64,000 nt of DNA from the NCBI GenBank assembly GCA_015680685.1, contig MNCI01023945.1, positions 575,930-639,929 of the forward strand, given 5' to 3'. Source of the DNA: Gnetum montanum. Lineage: Eukaryota; Streptophyta; Gnetopsida; Gnetales; Gnetaceae. Under the pieces are notes generated by a model. It did not search any database. It had not been told where the DNA came from and saw nothing but the letters and a program-made list of their open reading frames with translations. This document shows positions 47,101 to 53,005 of the stretch, piece after piece; positions within the stretch are counted from its first letter, which is position 1, and every line of letters begins with the position of its first letter. A program made the translations under genes and the position numbers.

Positions 47101-50100
47101 TCAAAGGTTGTCATCTCCAGGATCAAGTGCTGCTCCTACAGGAAATTCAGCACTCTCTCAAAATTGCCAGATTCCTCGAACTTTGCATCAAATTAGATAT
47201 CACAAAGGCTTATGACTCTGTAAGCTAGACTGCCCTCAGGACTGTAATGCAGGCAAAAGGGTTTACGAAACCGTTCGTGGACTTGTGCCTCTAGATTCAA
47301 AAGGGAGGATAGTATTCGCTAGACATTGATGGCCACCTCTGGGGCTTCCAAGGCACGGGTTGCGGGCTACGCCAAGGAGACCCCCTATCCCCGCTCCTTT
47401 TTCTCCTGGTGATGGACCTCATGCACACCTACTGCGCGGAAGAAGGCGTTCATGGTCTAGACATCCACGGAATCAGATGCTTAACCGCCCACTACGTTGA
47501 CAATACGATGATCTTCACTCGTGCCGCCGTGCCCCAAGCTCGGGCACTCTTGTAGGCAATGAACAGGATGAAGAGGGAAGTGGGGTTGACCACCAACACA
47601 GGTAAGTCCGCGATATACATAACCCATACCCACCCCAGTGTTTGCACTAAGATCATCCAGATCTTGGGGATTCTCCTGGGGAGCGAGGAGGCCATGTACC
47701 TGGGCATGTCATTGCACAACTGGCACAAACAGCGCACCTAGCAGGCGCTCATAATGAAACTTCAAACGCGCACGGCTCACTGGGCGAATATGTTCCTGTC
47801 CCGCAAAGGGAAGATCATGCTGGCGACTATTGTGCTGGTGGCCATGGCGAGATTTGTTGCCTCCATGGCCACACCGCCGTCCGGCGTCATGCAGCGCATT
47901 GATGCGATCACTCGTGATTTCGTGTGGTCCGGGGGTAAGGGTGGACAGAAGATGCACCTGGTTTCTTGGGAGAAGACCGCATGCCCCCGCCAGGCGGGCA
48001 GTGTCAGCATCAATTTGCTGTTGAGACTGCCTTGGGCAAGCAGTGGCTTCTCTGCAGAATCTCCACACCGTCCGACGACCCCCCAGTGGGTGCAACTCCT
48101 GTTGCGGAAATACCGACCCTGGGCGGCTATCACGTCTGACTCCCTGGTCTGGCGCCAACTTTGTGCGCACGTCCGCACCCTCACACACGAAGACGAGACC
48201 GCATTGCACCCCCAGGAGTTGCTCAAACGCCAATTCCCGGAGGATCCCCGTTGGAAGCGCCTATGGAAAGGCCACCTACCAGAAAAAATTAAGGCTTTCG
48301 AGTGGCTAGTCCTGAACGAGGCGCTCCCCGTACGGACACGTTTGCAGGCACGTGGCATGCATATTAACACCATCTGCTCGATGTGCACTCAACGCAATGA
48401 GATGCACCACCACTTCATGCATGAGTGCCACGTCGCTAGGAACTTTTGGAGTACGGCCGGCCTCCCCCCGCTCGATTGTTACGGCAATTCGCAGATGCTT
48501 GCCGCCTTATGGACCCTCTAGCGTGCCAGAAATGATCGGGTCTTCAGAGGGACAGCTATCCCCCCACCTGCCGCGTTGGCTCACCGGTTCAGAAGATTTT
48601 GGTACGAAATTACTGCAATAATGGGACTGCGTGCCTGCCTCGAGCCGCCAGCTACCGACATTCAAAACCAAACTGATCTCTGGCAGATGGTGTTGCGGAT
48701 GGGTTGGACCACCTTGCTCCAATGCATCGCGGTGGACCCGGAGATGGACGTCCAGCCGTTCTATGCAAACTGGAACGGGGAGTACACGGTGTTCCGTGGA
48801 CGCCAAATCCAAGTGACAGTTGATGCTTTGGCTGAGGTTATTGGTGCCCCCGCAACGGGGGACCGGATCCCCCTGTGGCTCGGTCCCAGGTAGACGTTGC
48901 CGAGTTCTTCCGGGGCTCCATCCCTCACACGGCCAGCGGCCACATCCGGGTGTCGGCCCTCTCGTCGGCCTGGCGGGCCACGACAGCGCTAGTGGAGCGT
49001 TACTTCATTCAGTCGGGTTTCCACCACAGACTCAACAAGGTGCACTTCATGTTTCTCAAGCACATACGCGCCGAGACTCCTATTAACCTCCGCCACTTCC
49101 TCTGGGAGTCTCTGCAATGACGTCGGCCTGGTCAACACCCGGGGGTGATATGTGCTCTTTGGTGGTTTGGCACTCCAGTTCTACCGCTCCGGCCTACACT
49201 GGTGTATCAAAGGCGGAGGGGGAGTCGAGGTCATCCGGTGGGGGGTGACGTGGTCTCAACTGAGCCTGCGATCATGTCCTCTAGAGACCTTGCGGGTGGG
49301 GGTTGCGCGCGGGGCGAGCCGGCCTAGGCCCCGCCGCGGGATTCATTGGCTGAGGATGCCTACCCCAGAGAGATCACGGCTGGGAAGGTGAGCAATGACA
49401 GGGGGCCGGTTCTGGCTGCTGGGGGAGTGCTTTCTGAGGAACAGACCTTGCCCCCGCACTCTTATAGCCAGACGTTGCAATGGATTGAGAACGTCATCAG
49501 AGATCACATGACAGGTATTGCCTAGATAATTGAAGAGAATCGCCATCACCTGGTTGCTGGCCCGGGCAAGCAGTTCCTGGACCTCCAAACCCTTGAGGAG
49601 AGTTGGGGCTCTAACCATGAGCAGCTCAAAAGCCCCTAACATGGGGAGGGGCGCTGGGACATGCCCGGCTTGGTTTGAAATACTGTTTCAATGTTTGGGG
49701 TTGGGACCTATCACCCGCTAATGTGGATGCCCTGAGGCAGTCGGGACTTGTGGGGGGCCCTGGGGTTTGGGTCTGTTGTTGGTGTGGGGTCAGCTACCCT
49801 GGCCTGTGCTATACCTGTGTATAGTCTTGCTTTTTGGGAATAAATTTTGCTCAATTTTTTCCAAAAAAAAAAAAAAACGTGCTTTTCTCAAAGTTTACAT
49901 ACAGACATACCTTACTGGGTTAAACCATGCGGCCTGCTATCGTGGAAGTTACATGTTTGATTTTACGCGGGCTATGCTGAGATACGTCACTTGAGGCAGC
50001 CAATAATATTAATTCAGGGACCATGGTATCAGCTAGACAGCCAGCTATAGACCATAGAAAATCATAATTAAATCCTTTGGGTAGCTCAACGGGTTAGCCC

Positions 50101-50887
50101 ATGTTATTAAAGACACCGTGATAATGCATCGTGTTTGTTTGGATTTTGATTATCTGAAGTTTTACAATTTTATAAAGTTTAGTTTAATGCATTTGGGATT
50201 ATCTACACTGACCTTGCAATCGTTACATTAAGACTTACCTGGAAAAATATCTTCCAGTATGTTTCATAAATATAGAAGGATCCACCGACAGGAAAAGTTT
50301 CTGAACTTTGATGTAAGGTCATAGTAGCCAACGTTACCATTTCATGTGACTTTCCATTTACATATGCAAAACTTTAAATGCAGTAACGATTTTTTTCCGA
50401 ATATGATGGAAGATGCATGTAAGTGTTGATAAGTGTCAGTTTTTGAAAGAGCATGACTAGGTACATCCTTGTTATCAGTTTCACGAAGTTGTCATTTCTG
50501 CACGAGTGTTTTAGTTGTTATTTCAGGTACATCCTTCAATGAATATATATGATAATATAATATGCATAATCAACTGTACTCTCTTTTTCTTCTCTCTTTC
50601 AGATGCCAAAGGGGGTGCCTGTAGCCACTGTGGCAATCCAGAACGGTACAAATGCTGGACTACTGGCTGTCCGAATGCTTGGATCATCAGATCCTGAAAT
50701 TCAAGAAAAGTAAAGTTTCAGTCATACCACTGAAACATTATTTCATTCATTATAGGGTAATTGACTGAAGGTTGAATTTTTATTTATATTTTTAAGGATG
50801 TCACAATACCAGTTGGAGATGAAAGAAATGGTATTGAAAAAGGGTGAGGAGCTGGAGACACAAGGTTGGAGGGCATATCTATCATAA
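8023..50887 (+). CDS. AIRC: AIR carboxylase (PurK-PurE fusion), 3' portion, 9 exons
   Basis: Encodes the C-terminal part of phosphoribosylaminoimidazole carboxylase, which converts AIR to CAIR in purine synthesis (plastid enzyme in plants). Exons: 8023-8170, 8287-8460, 24037-24124, 24229-24384, 24474-24571, 24685-24802, 24911-25005, 50603-50709, 50797-50887. All phases join into one open frame ending TAA at 50885. The PurK ATP-grasp end reads [23 protein letters not shown] and YNLLGEE. The linker reads [16 protein letters not shown]. The PurE domain has [41 protein letters not shown] and [12 protein letters not shown], which are the family's substrate and active-site motifs. No in-frame stop is seen, so the gene looks functional. 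The transit peptide and N-terminal PurK exons are missing from the window. Introns 2 (15.6 kb) and 7 (25.6 kb) are packed with retroelements. Confidence 0.95.
8287..8460 (+). CDS. AIRC: AIRC exon b (PurK end)
   Basis: 58 codons in phase 0, with [17 protein letters not shown] and [19 protein letters not shown], ending YNLLGEEE. Donor GTTTGT opens a 15,576-bp intron holding LINEs A, C and D plus Gypsy and Copia remnants. Confidence 0.95.
8553..8567. repeat. Target-site duplication of LINE A, left
   Basis: TCTTTGTAGTGTATT is identical to 11568-11582 and is followed directly by a T-run, the poly(A) tail of the minus-strand element. Confidence 0.93.
8683..8722. other. Assembly gap (40 N) before a G-run
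   Basis: N run followed by 15 G. The gap length is probably nominal, so the LINE A length is uncertain. Confidence 0.95.
8949..11500 (-). pseudogene. LINE A ORF2 (RT, zf-RVT, plant-transposon-like domain)
   Basis: Order on the minus strand: linker FFFAMAKTR (about 11520-11490); RT fingers and palm (11217-10298) with [42 protein letters not shown] and catalytic HYADDT at 10594-10577; zinc finger [18 protein letters not shown] near 9710-9655; then an extra domain at 9395-8949 open for 148 codons, with [15 protein letters not shown] and [20 protein letters not shown]. Frame changes near 10750, 9700 and 9430 break the frame, so no active protein is expected. The catalytic Asp pair is intact, unlike copy G. 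Confidence 0.9.
11568..11582. repeat. Target-site duplication of LINE A, right
   Basis: TCTTTGTAGTGTATT, identical to 8553-8567, and marks the 5' truncation point of LINE A. Confidence 0.93.
11583..13607. other. Intron DNA, no gene; possible dispersed repeats
   Basis: AT-rich intron. A weak RTE-like stretch lies at 12190-12300, and 12690-12860 contains two similar lines built on TTGCATGTTGCATTCTAGG-like words. Short open frames look random. Confidence 0.5.
12190..12300 (-). mobile_element. Possible RTE-type LINE 3' end with (CAT)n
   Basis: Five CAT/ATC units (about 12221-12238) precede TCAACTTCATTGGGTTGACT, then ATATGAGTTCTTTTACACCA. This resembles the GGGGTCGGCTATATGAATCC line at the 3' end of plant RTE elements. 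It is a short and diverged match from memory. Confidence 0.3.
13608..13772 (-). pseudogene. Ty1/Copia RNase H fragment
   Basis: Minus-strand reading gives [20 protein letters not shown], then [18 protein letters not shown]. This is the C-terminal RNase H stretch of Copia pol, whose usual form is CDNQSAIxLAKNPxxHxRxKHI. No LTR or other pol part was recognised nearby, so it is an isolated relic. Confidence 0.75.
13773..16168. other. AT-rich intron; unclassified ORF near 15650-15890
   Basis: Mostly AT-rich with no motif recognised. An 80-codon minus-strand frame (15647-15889) and a following one reaching to 16287 ([19 protein letters not shown]) look slightly protein-like. They flank the outer edge of the Gypsy LTR and I cannot classify them. 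Confidence 0.45.
16169..17042 (-). repeat. Gypsy 3' LTR (874 bp)
   Basis: On the minus strand it starts TGATGAGGACATC directly after the polypurine tract and ends GCATCA, giving a 5-bp inverted terminus TGATG/CATCA. The U3 part carries a cluster of AAGATGTCTT-like words. The outer flank is GTTGT; no matching 5-bp duplicate was found because the other end is lost. Confidence 0.8.
16675..16855. repeat. Cluster of AAGAYRTCTT near-palindromes in LTR
   Basis: About nine copies of a 10-bp word close to AAGA(C/T)(A/G)TCTT in 180 bp, including the exact palindrome AAGACGTCTT near 16803. It lies in the promoter half of the LTR, so repeated protein-binding sites are a reasonable guess. Confidence 0.8.
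17043..17060 (-). other. Polypurine tract of Gypsy remnant
   Basis: Minus-strand AAGGGTGGGAGAGA immediately before the LTR start, the plus-strand primer site of reverse transcription. Confidence 0.8.
17535..19342 (-). pseudogene. Gypsy gag-protease pseudogene
   Basis: Starts [20 protein letters not shown], a common plant Gypsy gag start, followed by a charged gag region down to about 18460. The zinc knuckle near 18330-18290 reads CYNYDEPGH, with Tyr in place of the second Cys. The protease near 18058-18020 reads [12 protein letters not shown]; the catalytic Asp-Ser-Gly appears as Asp-Gly-Gly. Downstream [20 protein letters not shown] matches the region between protease and RT of Gypsy pol. 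Several stops and frame breaks are present. Confidence 0.85.
19350..21545 (-). mobile_element. LINE C, truncated at both ends
   Basis: Minus-strand LINE fragment running from the endonuclease to the RT thumb. The 5' end (about 21545) lies within the endonuclease. The 3' end stops in the thumb motif (NQIIKNYV then SGG) at about 19355, where the Gypsy gag begins. It has no zinc finger, 3' UTR or poly(A), so no target duplication can be checked. The word TTTGTAGTGTA at its 5' edge is nearly the same as the LINE A target. Confidence 0.85.
19360..21540 (-). pseudogene. LINE C ORF2 fragment (EN-RT)
   Basis: The endonuclease C-terminal part (21429-21079) is open: [18 protein letters not shown] and [18 protein letters not shown], with the catalytic Asp-Asn of GDFN intact. 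The linker reads [12 protein letters not shown] near 20740. The RT has [10 protein letters not shown] (Leu-Ser changed to Gln) and catalytic HYMDDT at 19799-19782. Many stops elsewhere make it inactive. Confidence 0.85.
21546..22282. other. Unclassified intron segment with long open frames
   Basis: Plus-strand frames of 135 codons (21546-21953) and one after 22047 are open, but their composition (Ser, Leu, Cys, Phe) is not convincing. On the minus strand [16 protein letters not shown] is slightly protein-like. I could not assign it to a family. It ends at the LINE D poly(A) side. Confidence 0.4.
22287..22762 (-). mobile_element. LINE D, 3'-end fragment with poly(A)
   Basis: A 22-base T-run (22287-22308) is the poly(A) tail of a minus-strand element. 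It is followed by a gap (22309-22411) and then the coiled-coil/PYxIM C-terminal module also found in E and [21 protein letters not shown], then CPYLIL and [30 protein letters not shown] occurs at both edges (22283 and 22763) and may be the target duplication, but it is low-complexity. Confidence 0.75.
22309..22411. other. Assembly gap (103 N) after a T-run
   Basis: N run inside LINE D next to its poly(A) tail. Confidence 0.95.
22790..23240 (-). pseudogene. Gag-like fragment with CCHC zinc knuckle
   Basis: Near 22880-22836 the minus strand reads [16 protein letters not shown], a CX2CX4HX4C knuckle whose first Cys is followed by a stop (TAG for Trp or Gln). Upstream is [20 protein letters not shown], which looks like a helical gag segment. 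A retroelement gag of Copia or Gypsy type is likely. LINE D appears inserted right behind it. Confidence 0.5.
23241..24036. other. Intron end, nothing recognised
   Basis: Pyrimidine-rich sequence, including a 104-codon plus-strand frame at 23623-23937 rich in Ser, Leu and Cys that matches no family I know. It ends in the exon acceptor at 24036. Confidence 0.55.
24037..24124 (+). CDS. AIRC: AIRC exon c
   Basis: Begins [20 protein letters not shown] and ends IHWYEKP plus one base. Acceptor ATCAG, donor GTAAAA. It matches the end of the PurK half before the PurE linker. Confidence 0.92.
24229..24384 (+). CDS. AIRC: AIRC exon d (PurK-PurE linker)
   Basis: Reads [19 protein letters not shown] and then a poorly conserved linker. 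It ends in a split codon (G / AT) that joins to [10 protein letters not shown]. Donor GTTTGA. Confidence 0.93.
24474..24571 (+). CDS. AIRC: AIRC exon e (PurE start)
   Basis: Encodes [20 protein letters not shown], the phosphate/AIR-binding start of PurE, through IPYE. The donor implied by homology is GTCGGG at 24572, weaker than the usual plant GTAAG; a GT at 24577 would break the frame. Keep this boundary tentative. Confidence 0.88.
24685..24802 (+). CDS. AIRC: AIRC exon f (PurE active site)
   Basis: [18 protein letters not shown] carries the Ser-Ala-His-Arg motif of the PurE active site. It is followed by [13 protein letters not shown]. Donor GTGAGA. Confidence 0.95.
24911..25005 (+). CDS. 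AIRC: AIRC exon g
   Basis: [20 protein letters not shown], then [12 protein letters not shown]. Donor GTAAAT opens a 25,597-bp intron with LINEs E, H, F, G and LTR fragments. Confidence 0.95.
25519..26388 (+). pseudogene. LINE E ORF1 (DUF4283, zinc knuckle)
   Basis: Open for 216 codons from 25519 to 26169. [20 protein letters not shown] and [10 protein letters not shown] match the plant LINE ORF1 domain DUF4283, an RNA-binding-like fold. The knuckle [12 protein letters not shown] follows at about 25810-25860. After a frame change near 26170 the C-terminal end reads [19 protein letters not shown] and stops at TGA 26386-26388, overlapping the ORF2 ATG (26385). The N-terminal end is missing or unrecognisable. 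Confidence 0.85.
26613..27552 (+). repeat. LINE E internal tandem unit 1 (~940 bp)
   Basis: Starts GTTGACTCTTCACGGTGGAG. Encodes the second half of the endonuclease (GDFNQ...TWSNHCRG) and the linker to about the FFFAA motif. Confidence 0.9.
27553..28477 (+). repeat. LINE E internal tandem unit 2 (~925 bp)
   Basis: Starts GTTGACTCTTCACAGTGGAG. It is the same segment, with a short deletion that removes the GDFNQ codons. Differences from unit 1 are mostly C/T and G/A. Confidence 0.9.
28478..29417 (+). repeat. LINE E internal tandem unit 3 (~940 bp)
   Basis: Starts AGTTGACCCTTCATGGTAGA and runs on into the true RT sequence ([14 protein letters not shown]). The unit junctions share the short word GGCTAG or GGTTGG. 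Confidence 0.9.
31126..32760 (+). pseudogene. LINE E C-terminal modules after RT
   Basis: The zf-RVT zinc finger [18 protein letters not shown] (about 31126-31185) is followed by a plant-transposon-protein-like domain (31410-31860: [32 protein letters not shown]), then a charged linker and coiled coil ([15 protein letters not shown] near 32390), and a terminal module reading [20 protein letters not shown] and [20 protein letters not shown] (32377-32745, one open frame of 108 codons to the stop at 32701). Family members outside this window are unknown to me. Function could be RNA or DNA binding, or assembly. Confidence 0.75.
32945..32972. repeat. 28-base G-run in LINE E 3' UTR
   Basis: Uninterrupted G homopolymer; its length is likely unreliable in the assembly. 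Confidence 0.9.
33032..33740. other. Intron DNA between LINE E and Copia remnant
   Basis: No gene or RNA recognised. The second half may be decayed Copia pol. Confidence 0.5.
33741..34142 (+). mobile_element. Copia remnant: RNase H end, PPT and 3' LTR
   Basis: [20 protein letters not shown] (33755-33815) is the last conserved stretch of Copia RNase H. The purine tract CAAGGTGGAGAT (33906-33917) is followed by an LTR-like 225 bp that starts TGTTATATATGAGC at 33918, has AATAAAG near 34090 and ends TTTCA at 34142. A 5' LTR was not found, so the left part is lost. LINE H starts at the LTR edge. Confidence 0.65.
34475..34670. other. Assembly gap (196 N) after a 19-base G-run
   Basis: It removes the middle of LINE H ORF1. 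Confidence 0.95.
34849..38600 (+). pseudogene. LINE H ORF2 (EN, RT, zf-RVT, plant-transposon-like)
   Basis: The start codon is mutated: ATGA has become ATAA at 34849, then [19 protein letters not shown] follows. GDFN reads RDFN ([17 protein letters not shown]), so the endonuclease is dead. The RT keeps [27 protein letters not shown] and HYMDDT at 36827-36844. The thumb has FIWFGGKG. The zinc finger [18 protein letters not shown] is at 37731-37784. The plant-transposon-like domain (37979-38470) is open for 98 codons: [20 protein letters not shown] and [18 protein letters not shown], then LVDRYFV and [11 protein letters not shown]. Confidence 0.87.
38835..38974. repeat. 80-bp tandem duplication
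   Basis: ATTTATCTATGAT starts at 38835 and again at 38915, each followed by GATGGTGATG and ATTGATGTGCTT. The second unit is partial and ends just before LINE F. Confidence 0.85.
38984..41748 (-). mobile_element. LINE F, RT core deleted, antisense in AIRC intron
   Basis: Minus-strand order: linker ([20 protein letters not shown] near 41740), then directly the RT thumb ([20 protein letters not shown] and [12 protein letters not shown], 41530-41370), so about 1.2 kb coding for fingers and palm is missing. The zinc finger, plant-transposon-like domain and coiled-coil/PYxIM module follow. The 3' UTR ends near 38984, on its own strand TTTGTACATC...GCCTTTTCTCCC. No clear target duplication. Confidence 0.82.
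39220..41745 (-). pseudogene. LINE F ORF2 C-terminal half
   Basis: The zf-RVT region (about 41010-40830) reads [18 protein letters not shown] and [19 protein letters not shown], with decayed Cys/His ligands. The plant-transposon-like domain (about 40700-40250) reads [18 protein letters not shown] and [16 protein letters not shown] long coiled coil (39800-39540) is followed by [20 protein letters not shown] and [10 protein letters not shown] (about 39490-39395) and [20 protein letters not shown] (about 39310-39250). Multiple frameshifts and stops. Confidence 0.78.
42323..42580. repeat. 129-bp tandem duplication
   Basis: ATTACCAGCCTTGGATAGAA occurs at 42323 and 42452, and the following 110 bp is nearly the same. 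Confidence 0.9.
43288..43565 (+). repeat. LTR-like segment (possible solo LTR)
   Basis: Starts TGTTGGAAAG and ends AATCAACA, giving TGTTG/CAACA inverted ends. It contains TATAAATCC at about 43475, then AATAAAG at about 43510, in the order expected of an LTR. An internal short duplication GTAAATTCCTGATTTTGTGG is present. No 5-bp target duplication was seen. Confidence 0.4.
45410..45418. repeat. Target-site duplication of LINE G, left
   Basis: AACGTGCTT, repeated at 49876-49884. Confidence 0.88.
45567..45863 (+). pseudogene. LINE G ORF1 C-terminal end
   Basis: The last 98 codons of ORF1 are open and end [20 protein letters not shown] then VSP and TGA. The same ending is seen in E and in H. 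The TGA overlaps the ORF2 ATG in ATGA (45860-45863). Confidence 0.8.
45860..49120 (+). pseudogene. LINE G ORF2 (EN, RT, zf-RVT, plant-transposon-like)
   Basis: Starts [17 protein letters not shown]. The endonuclease has [14 protein letters not shown] at about 46230. The endonuclease end and part of the linker are deleted near 46430. The RT is open from 46587 to 47228 ([29 protein letters not shown]); then [11 protein letters not shown]. The catalytic motif reads HYVDNT (47490-47507), so the second Asp is Asn. The thumb to zinc finger is open from 47754 to 48521 ([38 protein letters not shown]). The C-terminal domain (48576-49120, one frameshift) has [20 protein letters not shown] and RVSALSSAW. 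Confidence 0.92.
49876..49884. repeat. Target-site duplication of LINE G, right
   Basis: AACGTGCTT after the A-tail; its first As could also belong to the tail. Confidence 0.85.
49885..50602. other. Intron end; possible tRNA-like A box near 50080
   Basis: GGGTAGCTCAACGGGTTAGC near 50080 resembles the D-arm of a tRNA, but I find no T-arm at the right distance. Otherwise nothing recognised up to the exon acceptor. Confidence 0.4.
50603..50709 (+). CDS. AIRC: AIRC exon h
   Basis: [20 protein letters not shown], then [15 protein letters not shown]. Strong acceptor CTCTCTTTCAG, donor GTAAAG. Confidence 0.95.
50797..50887 (+). CDS. AIRC: AIRC last exon with stop
   Basis: The acceptor is TTTAAG. 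It reads [20 protein letters not shown], then TQGWRAYLS and TAA, the usual end of the PurE domain. Confidence 0.93.
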
Positions 50888-52529
50888 GTTGACATTTTAT
50901 TTTCTCGAAGGAGACCAGGTAAGGCTAATCAGTGAGCACATCTGTCTATTCCAATGGATTGCCGCCTTTAAATCCAATACATTGTTACACAGATTGCATG
51001 GTTTGGTCAATCAGATTATGTCACTACAAGAAAGTATCAAGGTTCTTATTTTTAGTTTTTTATTTTGGGGAAGATCTTAATTTTTAAAAAATTTCTGAGC
51101 ATCGGCTTCGTACAAGATGTAATAATGATAAGCTCTTGTAAGTTATTGAAGATTTTTCCTTCAATTCAATTGATAAGTGGTAGCCGTTAGTTTTGCAGTT
51201 AGGAAGTGGTGCCATGTGAAGTAACAAATGTGCAGTGACTTTGGGAAAAGTGTTTAGCATAATCGAATAATCTTGAAGTAATAGGATCTCATGAACTTGT
51301 ACAATAGATAGCTAGAACCAAATCTATAGAGAAGGCCAAAATGAATTAAGAAATTATTAATAATTTAAGTGAAACATTTTAGGGATTTCATTGCTATGAA
51401 TAAATATTGTATCATTCATAGCTTGCATATTAAATTTTTGTAAAATGTTTCAAATTAATACTAGATTCATCATCATGATTTCTTAAGGATTAGAAGGAGA
51501 ATATATTTAGAGTTGATGACTAATTAAGATATAGTAGGTAATGGTTAATTTTAAAATAATAAAAATGGCTAGGGAAAAAGCAAGTATTTTAAAAATGGTT
51601 AGTTTTAGGGGACAAAGGAAGAAAGAATTAATATTAAAAGATAACTAGGTTTAGGAAAAGTAAAACTATTATTAAAAAATAAAAAATAAAAAATAACATT
51701 AAGCAAATAGAATAAAAGGCAAATGGGATTTTGAAATTTTATAATGTCTATGGATCCTATAAATCTATTAGACAATAGAAATGTACAAGCTATGTGTTTT
51801 GAAAACATCTTTAAGAAAATTATTAAGTGTTTTTGATAACATTGGGAACAAGTCAACCAAATATCCAATTATAAAATATCCCACCTATGTCTAATGCGCT
51901 CAAATGTAGAATGCTGCATGAAAATGTGGTATTATCTTCAATGCTATTTGTCTTGCATAGTTGACATTCATTTTAAATAGGGGATTTTAAGCCATTTGCT
52001 TATGTTTCAACTCTTAGATAATTAATCTCATTTGTCTTCAACTAATTATGCATTGTAAATGGTGAGGAATAGCAATGGATAAATAGTTTGTTTTTGAATT
52101 AAGACTTTCCTTAATACTATTCAAATAAAAAATGTTTTTGTCCTACATTTTATCAAAATTCTTTAAAGATTGTTTCACCAATTTGTGACATTTTTTAAGA
52201 TTAGGAAAAAAATGCGCTCTTGAATAATTCATTTATTAACCCATAGAGATCCCTCTTGAAATTATCCTTTATCTTGGGTTACCTTCATTACTTTCTTGGA
52301 GTATTTATCTAATGAGAATTTAAGAAGATTATGAGTGTAGGTCATAAATTGATAGATAGCTTTAAATTCTAAGGGCACAATCTCTACTTCAAGAAGTGTA
52401 ATATCATATTTTATTTTTCTCTTTACTTTGAATTTATTAATTAGGGAAAATATTTGAATTTTTTCTATTTGTTCTTGGTATTTATTTGCTAGAGTAGGGG
52501 TGTTGGAACCTTGAAATAATTGTAATATA
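50888..52529. other. 3' flank of AIRC, AT-rich, no gene
   Basis: 3' UTR and downstream DNA. The transcript end cannot be placed. No ORF with family resemblance. Confidence 0.55.
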
Positions 52530-52625
52530 CGTATAACTTAATATATTGCTCACCAGAATTGAACCCATGACTTGAAACTTTGAAATCAAGAGTGTTAATA
52601 CTAGGCTAACATGTCATTATTTATT
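52530..52625 (-). mobile_element. tRNA-like SINE head, inverted copy 1
   Basis: On the minus strand GTTAGCCTAGT (A-box-like) is followed about 30 bp later by ATGGGTTCAATTCTGG (B-box-like, compare GGTTCGANTCC). It is the mirror image of 52905-53005. Confidence 0.5.
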
Positions 52626-52904
52626 TGGTAGAGTAAGGCCTTATAAAACACACATATAAAGAATAGTTGGTTGAACAATGGAATGATAAAGTTGCTTTAG
52701 GATATCCAAGCTAGAATAGATTCCTTTTACATTTGCTTTTTAAATCAAATAAGTCATATATACCACTTGTAACTGTTTGAGTAATGCACTAATTTTATTG
52801 GTAATTGCAAAAGCGTTCTAGGCCAAGATATTTATAAGAGGTTATGTCCATGTTCATTTCCTATAGTGATATTATATATGTTATTATAAGTTCCATAAAT
52901 CATG

Positions 52905-53005
52905 ATTTCAAACAATGAGGTGTTAGCCTAGTCTTAAGATACTTAATTTGGAATCTCCAAATTATGGGTTTGATTTTGGTGAACAATGTTGAGTTATAAA
53001 GTTCT
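52905..53005 (+). mobile_element. tRNA-like SINE head, inverted copy 2
   Basis: GTTAGCCTAGTCTTAAG (A-box-like), then ATGGGTTTGATTTTGGTGAA (B-box-like). It forms a roughly 90-bp inverted repeat with 52530-52625. Confidence 0.5.

Larger units (their letters stand above)
45419..49875 (+). mobile_element. LINE G, youngest-looking copy, sense in AIRC intron
   Basis: 9-bp target duplication, pure A-tail (49863-49877), GC-rich and CpG-rich body in an AT-rich intron, and fewer stops than E, F or H. It is 5'-truncated within ORF1. It carries the ORF1 end, endonuclease, RT, zf-RVT and plant-transposon-like domain. After that come about 700 bp without the coiled-coil/PYxIM module, then the 3' end AATAAATTTTGCTC. 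Confidence 0.92.

Noticed and set aside
47709-48388. Long minus-strand ORFs (174 and 203 codons) over LINE G
   Set aside because: They are antisense shadows of the ORF2 thumb and zinc-finger frame in GC-rich sequence.
50060-50110. A tRNA gene around GGGTAGCTCAACGGGTTAGC
   Set aside because: No matching anticodon arm or T-arm at the proper distance and no acceptor stem.
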